From the NCBI RefSeq assembly GCF_017591425.1, contig NW_024467120.1, forward strand, positions 1,550,001 through 1,614,000: a stretch of 64,000 bases of DNA, given 5' to 3'. A model generated the notes under the pieces. It was given only the letters and a program-made list of their open reading frames with translations. It ran no database searches and was not told the origin of the DNA. Numbering within the stretch: the first letter of the stretch is position 1; each line of letters opens with the position of its first letter. A program made the translations under genes and the position numbers. Positions 34,705-46,734 of this stretch are shown one piece after another. Origin of the DNA: Ochotona curzoniae (taxonomy: Eukaryota > Chordata > Mammalia > Lagomorpha > Ochotonidae).

Positions 34705-35034
34705 CTAAGATTTATTTAATTTTTATTGGAAATTCAGATATATAGAGAGGAGAAGAGACAGAGAGGAAGATCTTCCATCTGTTGATTCACTCCCCAAGCA
34801 GCTACAATGGCCAGAGCTGTGCCAGTCCCAAGCCAGCAGTCAAGAGCCTCTTCTGGGTTTCCCATGCAGGTACAGGGTCCCAAGGCTTTGGGTCATCCTC
34901 AGCTGCTTTCCCGGGCCACAAGAAGTGAGCTGGATGGAAAGTGGGTTCACTGGGATGCAATCCGGTGCCCATATGGGATCCCTGTGCATGAAAGGTGAGG
35001 ACTTGAGTCGCTAGGCTACTGTGCCAGGCCCAGG
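34705..35034 (-). mobile_element. C-SINE, young, with 17-bp perfect target duplication
   Basis: Reverse full-length copy from 'ctaagatttatttaattttt' through 'gacagagaggaagatcttcc' and 'ggtcatcctcagctgctttc' to 'ctactgtgccaggccc'. ACAAATAACTTTTAAAA is repeated exactly at 34688-34704 and 35035-35051. The right duplication copy merges into the A/T-rich end of the next SINE, so this copy inserted at the tail of the older neighbour. Confidence 0.96.
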
Positions 35035-35044
35035 ACAAATAACT

Positions 35045-35352
35045 TTTAAAAAATACATTTAATTTATTGGAAAGAGTGGCATAGAGAAAATGAGGGGCAA
35101 AATGAAAGAGGCCTTCTATTCCATAATTGGAGCAGGAGCCTGGAACTCCAGCCAGGTGTCTCAAGGAAGTGGCAAAAAACAAAACAAAACAAAACCTAAA
35201 AAACAAAAAACAAAAACTTGTGCTGATTTCCTAGGCACATCAGCATGGAGCTGGATCAGAAGTAGAACAGCTGGGACTCCAGTTGGGACTGTGATACAGG
35301 ATGCCAACCTTGCAAGTAGCAGCTTAATCTACCACATCACAACTGGCCCTGG
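35045..35352 (-). mobile_element. C-SINE, older, reverse
   Basis: Reads 'acatttaatttattggaaag', 'gagcaggagcctggaactc', 'cctaggcacatcagcatgga', 'aacagctgggactccag' and 'ccacatcacaactggccc'. An (AAAAC)-rich run lies at about 35177-35216. Its tail side hosts the younger SINE at 34.7 kb. Confidence 0.88.
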
Positions 35353-35949
35353 ACAATAGGTTATCTTAGGCTGACATATGCAACAACTGCATAGTAAGTG
35401 CTTAGCCTGGTGGTTGCTAATCGTGGCTGTTGGAGAGGAAGGCAGGAGGTATCCATGCTTGTCCGACTTGCTTGACACAAACGCAGAAGCCCAAGGAAGA
35501 GTTCGAGCTAAGTTATGCTGGAGGACCATGTGATATAACACAGCCAATGATTAAATTGCCATCTCTACCAGTCACGCAGCCTGAGAGATGATTAACAATG
35601 CTAACGGAAATATCCGCAACTGGCAGCAGTCACAATCTCTCCAAGACAACACCCTGACAGCTTCTGTTCCGACGGGGGAGCCTTCACGCCCACTGTAGGC
35701 TGATCATCACAGAATCCCGAAGAAGCCACCGCTAGAGAAAGAAGGCCAGTCGAGATAGTCACATACACATTGGACAGACTAATAGGGAGCTGCTGCACAT
35801 GGAAGGCCACACTTGGCAAAGCGTAAGGAGAGGTATCTGGAGAAGCCAGTGGGTCCTGAGTCAATATCGTGAAGTGCTCAGTCAGAGGACTTACAGATGT
35901 AAACATGTTGGACACAGCGGGTGAAGCTGCTGCTCCCTGTGCTTCCATC
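35353..35949. other. unassigned unique sequence
   Basis: No gene or named repeat. The minus frame 35601-35948 (115 codons) has no recognised domain. Confidence 0.4.
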
Positions 35950-36122
35950 CCACCTGAGAGTAGCTGGGATCACAGCCTGTCTCTGCTGCTGATCCAACTT
36001 CCAGCTACTGCGCACCTGGTGGGACAGCAGACAGCCAACAGCTTAAGTATTTGGTCCCTGCTACCCATGTGGGAGATCAGGATGACTTCAGCCTGGCCCA
36101 GCTCGGGCTGTTGCAGATCAAG
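35950..36122 (+). mobile_element. C-SINE fragment, old, forward
   Basis: Blocks 'tgctgatccaacttccagct', 'agcttaagtatttggtccct', 'cccatgtgggagatcaggat' and 'cagcctggcccagctcggg' follow the middle of the C-SINE. Both ends are missing. Confidence 0.65.
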
Positions 36123-37692
36123 GTGAAGTTCTCATCTGTTACATCATCACAGTCTTGGCTTATGGCTCCTTGCCAGGATCGCTTCCAAGTATGTTTCCTT
36201 TACTCGTCAATTTATTTAGTTTTGCAGAAGTAACTGTGAACCCATCATCCAAGGTGAAGCCAGGAACTTGACAATGACTTTTTCTTGTGCTTTGGTGCTC
36301 AGCACAGCCTCTTCCTCTACCCCGCGTCAGAGGGTATAGAATCCTGGACTCCCACTTCTGTGTTTTACAGTTTTTATCTGATTTGTGTGACTGTCTTAAA
36401 AAAAAAAACCTGTGTATTTTAAAGTTTGTTGTTTCAGTATTGAAAGGGAAAATGTTGAATAACAAGGGGGAAGTGAGGGGCAGACATGCTTTTTCCAGAA
36501 AGCATAAACCTACAGCTAAGACCAGGGAAAGCTCGGGAGAGTTGGATTTCACACTTACGTATTTTTAGCCCTATTTTCTTTTAGAAATTATGTTCCAAAG
36601 AGTTCAGGAACCTATGGTCAGGGACTTTAAGATTAGTGGGAAGAAAAGGGGCTGTGTCTCACTGACAGCTCTGTTCATTGAGATGTACGCTTGTGGACTT
36701 GGGGAAGCTTATGTGAGATTTAGAGTGGAGGAAAATTTCGAAAACTTTCTCTGAAGATATTAGGCATTTTTAGATGGGCTTGAAAAGGCTTATTAAAAAT
36801 AATAGTTGACAGAGGGAAAGATAGGGAGAAAGTGAGAAAGAGGCAGAGAGAGAGAGAGGTAATTACTAGACGCAGAGGCCTTTTATATCGTCAGAGTGAT
36901 AAAACAGACTGGTTGTTAACCTGGCAGGAAGAGAAAAAACCCACTGATGGTAATTAGGGAAATTAGTGCACAGGATGGAATTCTTACCCTTCCCCATCTC
37001 CACTCTTTGGGGGGCAAATGCATGCTTTATTGAAGCTGTTCCATGAGAATCTTTCCAGTTTCTTAGAAGAGCTGGTGACTCAAGAGGCTTTTGTGACCAC
37101 AAAGCAGTTGTTTAAGTTATTTCTTGAAGAAAAAAGATTTAAAAAAAAAAGATCAGCGCCAGGTGAACTCTGAGTGCAGACAGCGGTGAGTTCTGGGGAT
37201 GTGTTTATCAGTTCACTGTGCTTTCTGAGCTCCGTAGGCAACATCACCTAACAGCAAACGAAACCAACTGCTCCCAAGTTCAACAGCACGGTGTACCTCC
37301 AGCAGTGCTGCAAAACACGTAATACTAAGCCGCAGGGTCAGGATAGGAAGGCAAAATGAAAAGAGGCCACTTGAGCTGAGTGAATGGCTTCACTTCGTTA
37401 AGGATTTATGCTGGAGTTGACAAACATTTGATTTTACTCCTAGCTTGCTCAAGTCCAGCAACGCTCTTCTTTGGTGTCCATTAAGAGACGAGGAAGACTC
37501 ATGAGATAGAGACACCAAATCATTTCTTCCCAGGACTCAGGGTGGTGAATCAGCAATCGTCTGGGATGTCACAGATCTTCCTGATGTAGAGTGAGTTAGA
37601 TGGGCTGAATGGAGATCCTGTGACTTCTCAGCCGTGTTACCCCAGCAACTGGGACTTCCTAAGAGTCACGGAGCTTTTGCTTTGGGCACACA

Positions 37693-37712
37693 TTTTTTTT
37701 TTTTTTTTTTTT
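37693..37712 (+). repeat. poly-T run
   Basis: A 20-base T run with no SINE or LINE body attached on either side that I can see. Confidence 0.9.
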
Positions 37713-38078
37713 GTATTTTGAATTTTTCTGCAAATGTTGTCTAACCTGTGAAGATCTGCAATTTTCTTTGCTAAGTTTTCTTTTATGAAGACCATCTAGG
37801 TACCACTTTAGCCTTTTTCTTTTCAGTGTTCAATGCTCATTATTGAGTTCTTTTGTATTAGGTACTAGGGTATAGATGTTGTTCCTTTAAATAAACCTTC
37901 CATTGTATGATTCAGTGGCACAATATTCGTGTGTGTGTGTGAGAGAGAGAGAGTATGTGAACTTGCCTTCTTGCAGAGTGATAAATTGAGTGTCACTTTG
38001 GAGCCGTCACAGTGTAACATGTTAGGAGCTCGCATTCAGTTGCCATTTAATTAAATAACCCCTGTCTTTTACCATAAA

Positions 38079-38102
38079 ACAACAACAACAACAACAACAA
38101 AA
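38079..38102 (+). repeat. (ACA)n microsatellite
   Basis: A short run of AAC triplets. Confidence 0.9.
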
Positions 38103-38399
38103 ACTTGAGCTGTATTAAGTTAGGAAATTTACAACCAATAGCATAATCAATAAAACATTAACAAACATGTCATCCTCTACAAACCTTCCATATTGATTTT
38201 CACATTCTTACAAAGACTGCCTGGAGCCTCAAAACAAGAAGACACCCCCAGTAAAATGCGTGTGAGGGATCAGCTGCATCTGCCACCGCACCAGGCAGCT
38301 GTGAGCTCGTGAGGCGCAGTTGCCGCTCACCGTGAGGAGGCATGGCTGCTTCAACAGTACCTTGGCTTTCGAGCAGGTGAAGCACAGGGTATTCCAGGG

Positions 38400-38785
38400 A
38401 CGAGCCTTGTCATGCAGCGGGCCAAGTCACGACATGGGATGTGTCATCCTTTGGGAGGGCACCTGTTGGAGTCCAGGCTGTTCTGCTTCCTAGCCAGCTC
38501 CCTGACCATGCGCCCGGGAAGTCAGTAGTTGGTGGCTCAAGTTCTTGAACTTTTGCCACCTGTGTGAAAGACTTGGAATGCAGTTCCTGGCTCTTGACTT
38601 ACGCCTGGCCCAGCCTTAGTTGATGGGATCATTTAAGGAATGGAACAGCAGGTGGAAGATTCCCCCCTGACGTTTCTGTGTGTGGGCAGGTGGGCTGGGA
38701 GAATGAGCATGAATATGTATTGTGTCCCTCTGTTTCCCTCTGTTGTCACTCTGCCTTGTGAATAAAAAAGTGGATCTTACAGAGA
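38400..38785 (+). mobile_element. C-SINE, forward, with extra sequence near the tail
   Basis: Body blocks 'tgttctgcttcctagccagc', 'cttgaacttttgccacctgt', 'cctggctcttgacttacgcc', 'ggaatggaacagcaggtgg' are followed by about 60 bp of unrelated G/T-rich sequence before 'tcactctgccttgtgaataa'. The minus frame 38616-39134 covers this region and is not a gene. Confidence 0.78.
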
Positions 38786-39729
38786 AAGAAGGGAGGAATG
38801 AGCCACCAGCAGAGACGTGCTCATCCCTGCCCTCCATGAGCAGGTGCCTGCAGAGGGAAAGAACTGATGTGATTTCCTTTGACGACTTCAATTTGGGCCT
38901 TAAGTGTTGAATTTTGCAAGAGGATGAGGTAACTTGCAGTCTGACGTGTCCAAATCGCAGCTCTATTGTCCCTACAGGAGTGTAGGGAGTTGTTAACTCC
39001 ATGGGCTGAGAATACGAACTTGGGGTCCAAGTGTCCCTAGCAATGAGAGACAGATTAATTGGTTTTCTCTGCAGGTGCAAACCATCCCCCTGGTCTCCCA
39101 CCAGCCAGTTACGGCTATAAATGTGGTCCTGCACATGTACAAGAAAAACCTACATCACACTGTGGAATGAGAGTTTGTGGGCTGGGCTTGTGATTGGGGA
39201 ATGGAGACTGGAGAGCAAGGCATGAAGGGAGGATTCTGCCTACTGGTATCCTTTGTGTCATTCTTCAACTAGCCTGAACCATGAGGAGGTGATGTTGGCT
39301 TTCCCGGAATGGGGAGGAGCCATGAAGGTGAGAGATGGAGGTTTGGGGAGAAGGGAACACACTAGAAGATGTGTTGGTCCTGATTCCACAACTGCAAAGA
39401 AAAGATAAGGCACCATACAGGAGTTTAGCTTCCCATCTAGAAAAGCCCTCTTTTTGTAGGGTGTGGGGATTTAGATATGAGGAAATGGCCGAAAGTTGAT
39501 GGAGATGTAGAATTAAAAATGTCTTCTTATTTCGGTACAAAAATTATTTGAAATCCTCGCACAGAGGAGTCCTCATCCAGTCCCCCAAAATCCACATGTG
39601 TTTAGAAATAAAACTATATCGCACCAAAGCAAACTTCTCTTTTAGGCTCGTGGTCCATGAGCGTTTGGAAAACTCATCTTATTTGAAGAATGGGCATAGC
39701 TTGTCCTTGAGGTCTGTGTTGTAAGTCAT
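38786..39729. other. unassigned unique sequence
   Basis: No gene or repeat is recognised. Confidence 0.4.
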
Positions 39730-40012
39730 CAGCAGCAATGCTGCTGTTTGGAAACCCAGGCTGCTCCACGTCTGATCCAGCTCTCTACTGTGCCTGGGAA
39801 AACAGAGGAAGATGGCCCATTCACCTGTGCCCCTGCCACCTGTGTGGGAGATCCTGATGGAGTTCCAGGTTTCTGGTGTTAGTCTGGCCTAGCCCCGGAT
39901 GTTGTGATCATTTGGGAGTGAACCAGAGGAGGGAAGATCTCTCTTTCTCTTCCATGTCACCCTCCATCTCTTTGTAACCCTTTGCGTTTCAGATAAATGA
40001 ATAAATATCTAA
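39730..40012 (+). mobile_element. C-SINE, forward
   Basis: Reads 'tgctgctgtttggaaaccca', 'gctgctccacgtctgatcca', 'gaggaagatggcccattcac', 'gtgaaccagaggagggaaga', 'ccctttgcgtttcagataaa' and the tail 'tgaataaatatctaa'. The first 40 bp are lost. Confidence 0.87.
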
Positions 40013-40385
40013 GTAATAGAAAAAGGAAAGTATTACTCCTTGAGTTGTGAAGTTTGATTTTCTTGTGGAGTGGGCTTTTGGCTTAGAGGTTAAGATATCC
40101 TGGTCTCACACCGGAGTGTGAAACTGAATTTTTCAGACTAAATCGATTTTGCTTCATTTCTGTTGGAGGGAAGATGCCATGCCACTGCTCCACTTACCCT
40201 CTTTGCCTCTGCTCAGGGAGACAGAGATCTTCTGTGACATTAGTGATTTGCTTGAGTTGGAAATTGGGAAGTGAGAGGCTTCTATTGAAACAAAAGCTTG
40301 AGAGAAAAGTTTGGAACATAAACTGAACAGAGACAAACCCTACCCCTGTTTGGTCATGTGTCTTTTTTTAAGTTGGATGATGTAC

Positions 40386-40840
40386 GTCATGATGGTTTGA
40401 ATAGTGGCCCCCCCCCGAAATATACAAAACACACACCCACCTCCAATTCCCAGTACCTATGGATGTGATCTGAGTCAGAAATGGATAATTAAGGTGACAT
40501 GAGCAAGGTGACTCGGGGATGCCCTGAGTCTAATTGAAGGTGTCCTAACAAGAGGTAGCAGAGAACACAGGGAGAGACATGACTCTCCTGGTAAGACAGA
40601 GGCAGCAAGTGGACAATGCAGCCACAAGCTGAGGGACTCCCAGAGCCACCAGCGACTGGTGGAGGTGAGGAAGAACTCACATCCACAGCCTGCGAATGGG
40701 GCATGGATCCCCTGATGCCTCGACTTTGAGTCATTGGTCCCCCGGAAGTATAGAGGGATGCATTTACATTGCCACCATCCACCCACTTTGGGATCATTTG
40801 CTGTAGGACATTAACTCACCATGCCTTGGAACAACCCCGA
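40386..40840 (+). mobile_element. MaLR-type LTR
   Basis: Landmarks in order: 'gatggtttgaatagtggccc', 'aattcccagtacctatggat', 'gataattaaggtgacatgag', 'gagtctaattgaaggtgtcc', 'aacacagggagagacatgac', 'gcagccacaagctgaggga' and 'gactttgagtcattggtccc'. Solitary LTR, with no internal region. Confidence 0.75.
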
Positions 40841-40859
40841 TGCGTGACGAATATCACAG

Positions 40860-40960
40860 CCTATTTGTGGAGAGGGAATCTTGGCACAAGGTCATGAAGT
40901 GGCTTGGCCAAGCTTTCCCAGCTTGTAAGGGGTGGCAGCCCCCAGGATTAGATTACAAGT
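40860..40960 (-). repeat. MIR fragment, antisense (probable)
   Basis: The run 'ggcacaaggtcatgaagtgg', 'cttggccaagctttcccag' and 'ttgtaaggggtggcagc' follows the antisense MIR core order. Confidence 0.5.
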
Positions 40961-41756
40961 TGACGTTGGGTATCCATAGACACACCCATATCTTCAAAAC
41001 TCTTGGGACCAGAGCCAGTCTTTCGTTGGCTCCTTCAGCCTCCTCTGCAATGTATTTATTTATTTATTTATATTTATTTAGTACTAATTGGAGTAGCTTG
41101 GAAAACTCAGAAAAATGAGAAAACAAAAAATAAAAGCTGACCCTGTCCACAGTCCCTCCTCTGGGAGACCATGGTTTACTTGTGAATTATGCCCTCCCGA
41201 AACATACAGCCCTACACATCATCCTTAAAAATGGTGCATTTCAGCTTTTATCCCAGGCTTCTTAGTAACATTTCAAACAGCACACAGGATTGCCATCCAT
41301 AGCAACTGTTTGTTTTGCCAGCCAAGGCCACTAAGACAGCAGTATAACAACAAATAAAACTCAGCATCCGGGAAAAAAAAAAGCCACCCTTGTATAAGAC
41401 AGGACATTTAACTCCATAAAAGCAAGGCTACAATCTCAGCATTAGAACAGTGCTGTAAGTCAACTGTACTTAACCTAGGAAAGAACGCCGTGCTTTGCCT
41501 CCAGTAGCCTTTCGGTGCTGTGGGTTTGCTAAGATGCCGACTGAGTTAGTAGCTCCTGGGTGGAGCCTGAAACCTGGCCCCACAAGCTCCCTCCTGAGAC
41601 TGCACAGGTGATCCGTGGGTCAATGCTTTGCCTACAGGTTCATAGGTCTCAGACAGTGCTCCATCTTTTTGCACTCTGATTTTTTTTTTCTCTTTAGGAA
41701 CCTATTGTGAATTACACAGAACATGACACATTGTCTGCAAGGTGACTAGTTAAAGC
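40961..41756. other. unassigned sequence
   Basis: No gene is recognised. It contains a short (TATT)n run at about 41050-41081. Confidence 0.4.
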
Positions 41757-42040
41757 AAACTCTTTATTTGAAATGCAGACTGAGAGAGGAAGAGCTCAAA
41801 TATTGTCCACCCATCAGTTCACTCCGTAAAAGACCCCAACAGCCAGGACTGAGCCTGTGTGATCTCTGCCACATGGGTGGCAGAGGCCCAAGCCCTTGGG
41901 ACACCTTCCACTGCTTTCCCAGGCATGTTAGTGGGGATCTGTGTCAGACATAGAAAAGCATGGAACTGGAAAGTTGAGCATATAGGATGTTGGCATCTCA
42001 GGGTGCGTCTCAACTCATGTCACCACAGTGCCTGGTATAT
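41757..42040 (-). mobile_element. C-SINE, reverse, diverged
   Basis: Order: 'ctctttatttgaaatgcaga', 'cccatcagttcactccgtaa', 'caacagccaggactgagcc', 'cccaagcccttgggacacct', 'cactgctttcccaggcatgt' and 'gtcaccacagtgcctgg'. Confidence 0.86.
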
Positions 42041-42965
42041 AGGGAGACTTGCAATGAATGCCTTTGCACTCGATCGATGTGAAAGTGTCTTGATTTAGTT
42101 TCTCAGTGTTCTGTTGTTAGTCTAGATGTATCCATTGTCATCTCTTTCTTTCTCTCCTTCGCTCCTATTATACCTATGGCTGTGGCAAATGTTGGCGTTC
42201 TTTTCTATTTGTGCACTTGTCTGATCTGTTCTTTAGGAAACGTTCTAGAAACAGAAAAAAGAAAAGCACATTTTTAGAGCATTCACATGTTTTCCTTTCA
42301 TCGTAACCAAACCTGTGGGTCAGAAACTATCCCTTAAGTCCTGATGTAGATGCTGCATCCCCCTAGAAATATTTCTTGGCTTCCAGGTCAGGGTGAGGGC
42401 CTCCCCTGGTTGCCTAATTCCTTGGATCTCCCTACCTTGGGATCCCCTATATGGTCTTGGGGTTATCTTACACTGAGTCCCCCTAGGCCGGCCTCTGTAT
42501 CTGTTCCTGAGTACAGTTGCATGTATTCAATGTATGCTAAGTGAATTCCCAATATACTTAATAGCTAACTGGCTGTTGTCTGACTCAATAGTCTCCCCTT
42601 ACATCTAAAAACATAAAAGAAAACCCCCAAACATAGCAAAACAAGAGTGGGTCTGATAATTCTGGATCCTGTTTGCACTGATCTGACTTATGTAGGCTCA
42701 GGAAAAAGTCAGAGTGTCTCTAAGATTGATCAGGCAGGTGATGAAAGCCTGTCTAGGTTTATCCCTTACTGTCCCCCAAATCAATACTTTGCCCCCTTCA
42801 CTTCTTAAGCTAACCCATCAGTGATTTGGGAACAAAGTAGGGTGTTTTGATGTGCATATTCTTAACCCTAATTCAGACTGCTATGGCAGAAGGGACTTCT
42901 TTAATATTGCAGACAGAAGACTCAAAGAGAAGGGCTGATGGGGGCCTTCAGGCTGCCTGGGAGCT
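42041..42965. other. unassigned unique sequence
   Basis: No gene or named repeat is recognised. Confidence 0.4.
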
Positions 42966-43640
42966 CTGTCTAGTCCCTTTTCCGTTGTTATAATAGAATA
43001 CTACAGACTCAGTGATTTGTATGTGTGTGTGTGGGGGGTGGAGGATATTTATTCATTTGAAAGACAGAGTGACAGAGAGAGGCAGAAATAGAGAGAAAAA
43101 GATCCCCCATCTGCTGGCCCACTCCTCCAAATGGCTTAAGCTCCAGGCTTAAGATGGGAACCTGGAATTCCATCGAGTCTCCCACATGGGCAGGGGGACC
43201 CAGCACTTGGGCTGTCTCCTGCTGCTTTCCCGAGTGCATTAGCAGGGAGCTCCATCAGAAGCAGGATATCTGGGACCTGAGCCAGCACTTCAACATAGGA
43301 TGGCAGCATCATAGGAGACTGCTGCACAATCCTGGACTGCACTTGGTGATCTGTAAAGAATATAAATTGGTTTAGCTCATGTCTCTGGAGATTGAGAAGT
43401 CAAAGAACACGGGGCTGACACCCAGTGAGGACCTGCTTACTGGGTCACATCTGGTGTGATTCCACCTTAATCTTATAATCTAACATAATCCTAGTCCTAT
43501 AATATATAATATAATCTCTATGATCCTAATTACCTCTCAGCAGCCTCACCTCCAGATTCCACTCACATGAGAAGTTGGGGAGTGGGTTCACAGCACAGGA
43601 GCCTCTGGGGAACGTGTTCAGATCATAGCAAGTGCCCCTG
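42966..43640 (-). mobile_element. MaLR-type LTR, antisense, split by a C-SINE
   Basis: Left part 'cttttccgttgttataatag' and 'aatactacagactcagtgat'; right part 'aaagaatataaattggttta', 'gctcatgtctctggagattg', 'gaggacctgcttactgggtc'. Together they form the start of an antisense MST/MLT-like LTR once the SINE is removed. A small (TATAA)-rich patch lies at about 43490-43520. Confidence 0.75.
43022..43345 (-). mobile_element. C-SINE inserted in a MaLR LTR
   Basis: Reverse copy from the tail ('atatttattcatttgaaaga') through 'agatcccccatctgctggcc', 'ctgctgctttcccgagtgc' to 'gactgctgcacaatcctgg'. Flanks GTGATTTGTA (43012-43021) and GTGATCTGTA (43346-43355) match at 9 of 10 bases as a target duplication. 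LTR sequence resumes directly after. Confidence 0.92.
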
Positions 43641-44099
43641 CCCAAATTCTGCAAGGGAAACCACACCCACTCTCTCTGGAATTTGCAGAGGCTGTATGCT
43701 GTCTTCCAAAAATAGCATAAGGTCCCTCCCTCCTGGGGTGCCAACAGGTGGCTCTGCAGCAAGAGCTAAAAGCATGGCCAAGTAAACAGAAAGAGCCAGG
43801 AGGTGTTTACAGTACAAGGAATTTCAACATGCCCTGATCTCTGAGAAGAATGATAGTGAGGCAACAGCGACATTGAAGTGACCGTCGCATTGAATGTGGA
43901 TGATGGTTTTACCAAGCACCTTGCCTAGCACACATTGCAAACACTTTTCAGCTCCGGGTTGTTCGGATGAGCCAAGTAGGCTCATATGGCCAAGAAAGGC
44001 TCTTGATGCTTCTTCCCCTAGAATGACAAGCACATGACACAAACTTTGTAACACACCCTGACACTCAGTGTCCATTCATAGTGCTGCCTGCTGATGGCA
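43641..44099. other. unassigned unique sequence
   Basis: No gene is recognised. Confidence 0.4.
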
Positions 44100-44285
44100 G
44101 TATGATGCATTGGCAGACAACGCTAATGGCTCCTTACACTCTCCAGAAACCTTTCCTGGTTTCCGGAACGTTATGATCCGCGCTGCTCAGCTATAGCAGC
44201 CCAGGAAGCACCACCTGTATTAGACTTTGCCACTGTGTATGGAACATAGTAGGTCTAAAAAAAATCTGCTGAATGAACCCAGATA
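44100..44285 (+). repeat. L2 LINE 3' end fragment
   Basis: The end 'actgtgtatggaacatagta' followed by 'ggtctaaaaaaaatctgctg' and 'aatgaaccc' matches the L2 3' terminus, in which 'cacatagtaggcgctcaata' leads into 'tgctgaatgaatg'. The upstream part is decayed. Confidence 0.6.
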
Positions 44286-45079
44286 TGACCTCTGAATCCT
44301 GTTCAACGTAGTACTTCAACAGCCTCTACAGATTGATTGGATTTGGCATGCAAGATGAGCCTATTTGCTATTCCTGCTTTAAGGAAACACAGTAAGAGGC
44401 TGCCAACACAGAACATATTTAATCATCTTTGCACAAGTGTGTGTCGGGTACATGCATAATGTGTATGCAAATACAGTTTGCTTAGAACATGTAATTCTCC
44501 CTCCCCCCCTCCCTCCTACTCCATCCCTAAATATGCCATTTCATAAAAACTACACCTGTGACTGCTTATTGGAATGGGAAGAAATCCAATTCTGTTCTCA
44601 AATTTATAACACTTGCCTGTGAATTTCTAATCCGTGGTTCCTGTAATAAACCACAGGGCCTGGCAGAAAAGGTACAAAATATTTATGTCTGGGCCTATCA
44701 AAGTTGTCATTGGCTTCCGCAACCTGAGTTCATTACACCCATGTTTGTGGACATTGCTCTTTTCTCTCTGCCTCCCATCTGGCTGCTTACCTGTCCGCTC
44801 CATCCCATTCAACAGAGAAGAATCAGACACGATCTGTGCTGGAGCAGACACTGGCAAATTCCATGACTCGTTAGCATTTCTGTGAAAATCAGATTTAAAC
44901 ATAGCGTAGAAAAGAAGCATAGAATTTGCACATTTTATGTGCATCTTCCAGGGTCCATCAATGCTGTGCAGCTTCCAGACAGAATGAGAGATGAACATTC
45001 TTAACCTGCTGTGAAAGCTTGGAAAGAGTGTTAAAATCCTGGTGTGAACACAGTTTTGGGGGGGATGGGGGAAGCAATG
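44286..45079. other. unique A/T-rich sequence, candidate conserved non-coding block
   Basis: The part at about 44520-44960 is free of recognisable repeats and dense in A/T-rich motifs. Two overlapping frames here (44627-45085 minus, 152 codons; 44558-44866 plus) are without a recognised domain. Conservation would have to be tested. Confidence 0.35.
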
Positions 45080-45325
45080 TAACATGCCAGTTCAAGTCTT
45101 GCTCTTTCGCTTCCAGTCCAGCTCCCTGCTGAAGTACCTGGGAAAGGGGCAGAAGATGGCCCAAGTACTTGTGTTTCTGCCACTGGTGTGGGAAACCTGG
45201 ATGGAGCTCCTGGTGTCCTGGCTTTGGCCTGGCCCAGCCGTGGTGGCCACTTTCACCCTTCCCTGTAAATCTGCTCTTCAAATTAATAAATCTTTCTTTC
45301 TTTCTTTTTTTTTTTTTTTTAAGAG
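45080..45325 (+). mobile_element. C-SINE, forward, 5' truncated or diverged
   Basis: Starts within the body ('tcgcttccagtccagctccc', 'gaagtacctgggaaagggg', 'ctggctttggcctggccca') and ends with 'ctcttcaaattaataaatct' plus a T-run. The tRNA-like start is not clear. Confidence 0.83.
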
Positions 45326-46734
45326 AACTTTGAAGTAGACAGCCTCTTGATCCCATTCCACATTTAGCATTGATTTAGAAATGTCTGGTTCCAAATCAAG
45401 GGCAGGGAAGGCCACATGCCCTCCACGGTAAGCATCTCTTAGAAACCACTAGACCTAGTGGAAAAGGCTGTGTGTTTTCTCTGTTCTTTTCAGGCACTTA
45501 TGCTAACTTGATAGTTCTGACAGTTTAAGTCCATATCCTCTTTTAACAAAGAGGGGAAGATAAATTCCTTGTTGTGGCCCTAAAGTAAACAGCAGGAGAA
45601 TATAGTGAAGGGAAGGAAAAATTATTTGGGATGAAGAATGTTCAGATGATGACATTGCACTTTTTTCCAGTCTCAGCTGTATAAAATTTGGCTCACAATT
45701 TTGAGATGAGGTTAAGACTACCCAATGGGAAATGAGAAATATTCTTCATACATTGTAGTCTTGGATAATGTCACAGGAAACACACTTCAGGTCTATTAAA
45801 CACAATCGAAGTTGACAGAGTTCCTTCTGGTGAATGATTGGGTAAGAGCAGGCACTGGGAGTTTCCCATCAGCAGACAATCTCAGGTTGTGGTTGATAAC
45901 ACAAGTGAAATTTGTCAAAGAGGGAGGACAAGATAATGACCCCCTGGGGAACATAAATAGCTCCTTAATGAGAGAAATGGAGTCAAGAAGTGATGATAGA
46001 ACATTGGCTTATGTGCCCTTTGGAAATTATAAGTTTGCAAAATTCCCTTATGTAGTTCTCAACTGGAGTCAAATTCTTGCCCAATCTGCCCCTGGAGATG
46101 TGTGTGGTGATGCTGGGCTCATGTTGGAAGGGCGGCAGCAATCTGGCACAGCCTCCCAAAGTCAGGCAGCACCCCTGCCTGGGAGCTGCGTGAGCTGGGG
46201 GCTTGGAGAGCATCTGCATGTGAACCCCGGGTTGGTTCCCTCTCAGTTTTTGTGAATACTTGCTGCTGTGTCGGCTTCCTGTCTCCCTGGCTTTCAGACA
46301 TTGCATCCCTGGGAGCGGTCTTCGTTTGGCCAGGGTTTCTGAGAAGGTTCACATCCAAGTAAAACATGAATTTTCTGAGCCAATTTGATAGACAATCGGT
46401 TTGGATAGAGCTCTTGTTTCACAGCGGGAGGAAATAAAATTGGTAGTGTTACAACACCCAGGGCAGGGACAGGTTTAATACTGTGACAGAGAGCCCAAGA
46501 GCTTGGGGACTTGACACAAGCAGGCAGCTGGGGAGGCAGAAAGATGGGGAAGTGTCTTCCTGGGAGTTGCAAGGCAGCTGACGCCCATGGTTCTGCTCAT
46601 TGCAAGCTTATCACTGCCCGTTGAAGGAGCTAGGCATTGAGGTCAGGAAAATTACGCCCTTCTCAACTTCATCCTTCTTGCTTCCCTAGTGCATAGAACT
46701 CACCGTAAGCTCTCATGTTGCTGAATACTGGAAA
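45326..46734. other. unassigned unique sequence
   Basis: No gene is supported. The plus frame 45812-46255 (147 codons) is among the longest outside repeats but has no recognisable domain, splice context or codon pattern. Confidence 0.4.

Larger units (their letters stand above)
36123..38399. other. unassigned sequence with simple repeats
   Basis: No gene is recognised. Simple sequence includes a purine-rich GA stretch at about 36808-36860, a poly-T run at 37693-37712, a short GT/GA run near 37929-37955 and (ACA)n at 38079-38102. Confidence 0.45.

Noticed and set aside
38616..39134. 172-codon minus-strand open frame
   Set aside because: It begins in a C-SINE and continues through unassigned sequence without a domain or splice context.
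45812..46255. 147-codon plus-strand frame in unique sequence
   Set aside because: No domain, homology or splice signal is recognised, and length alone is compatible with chance in 64 kb.
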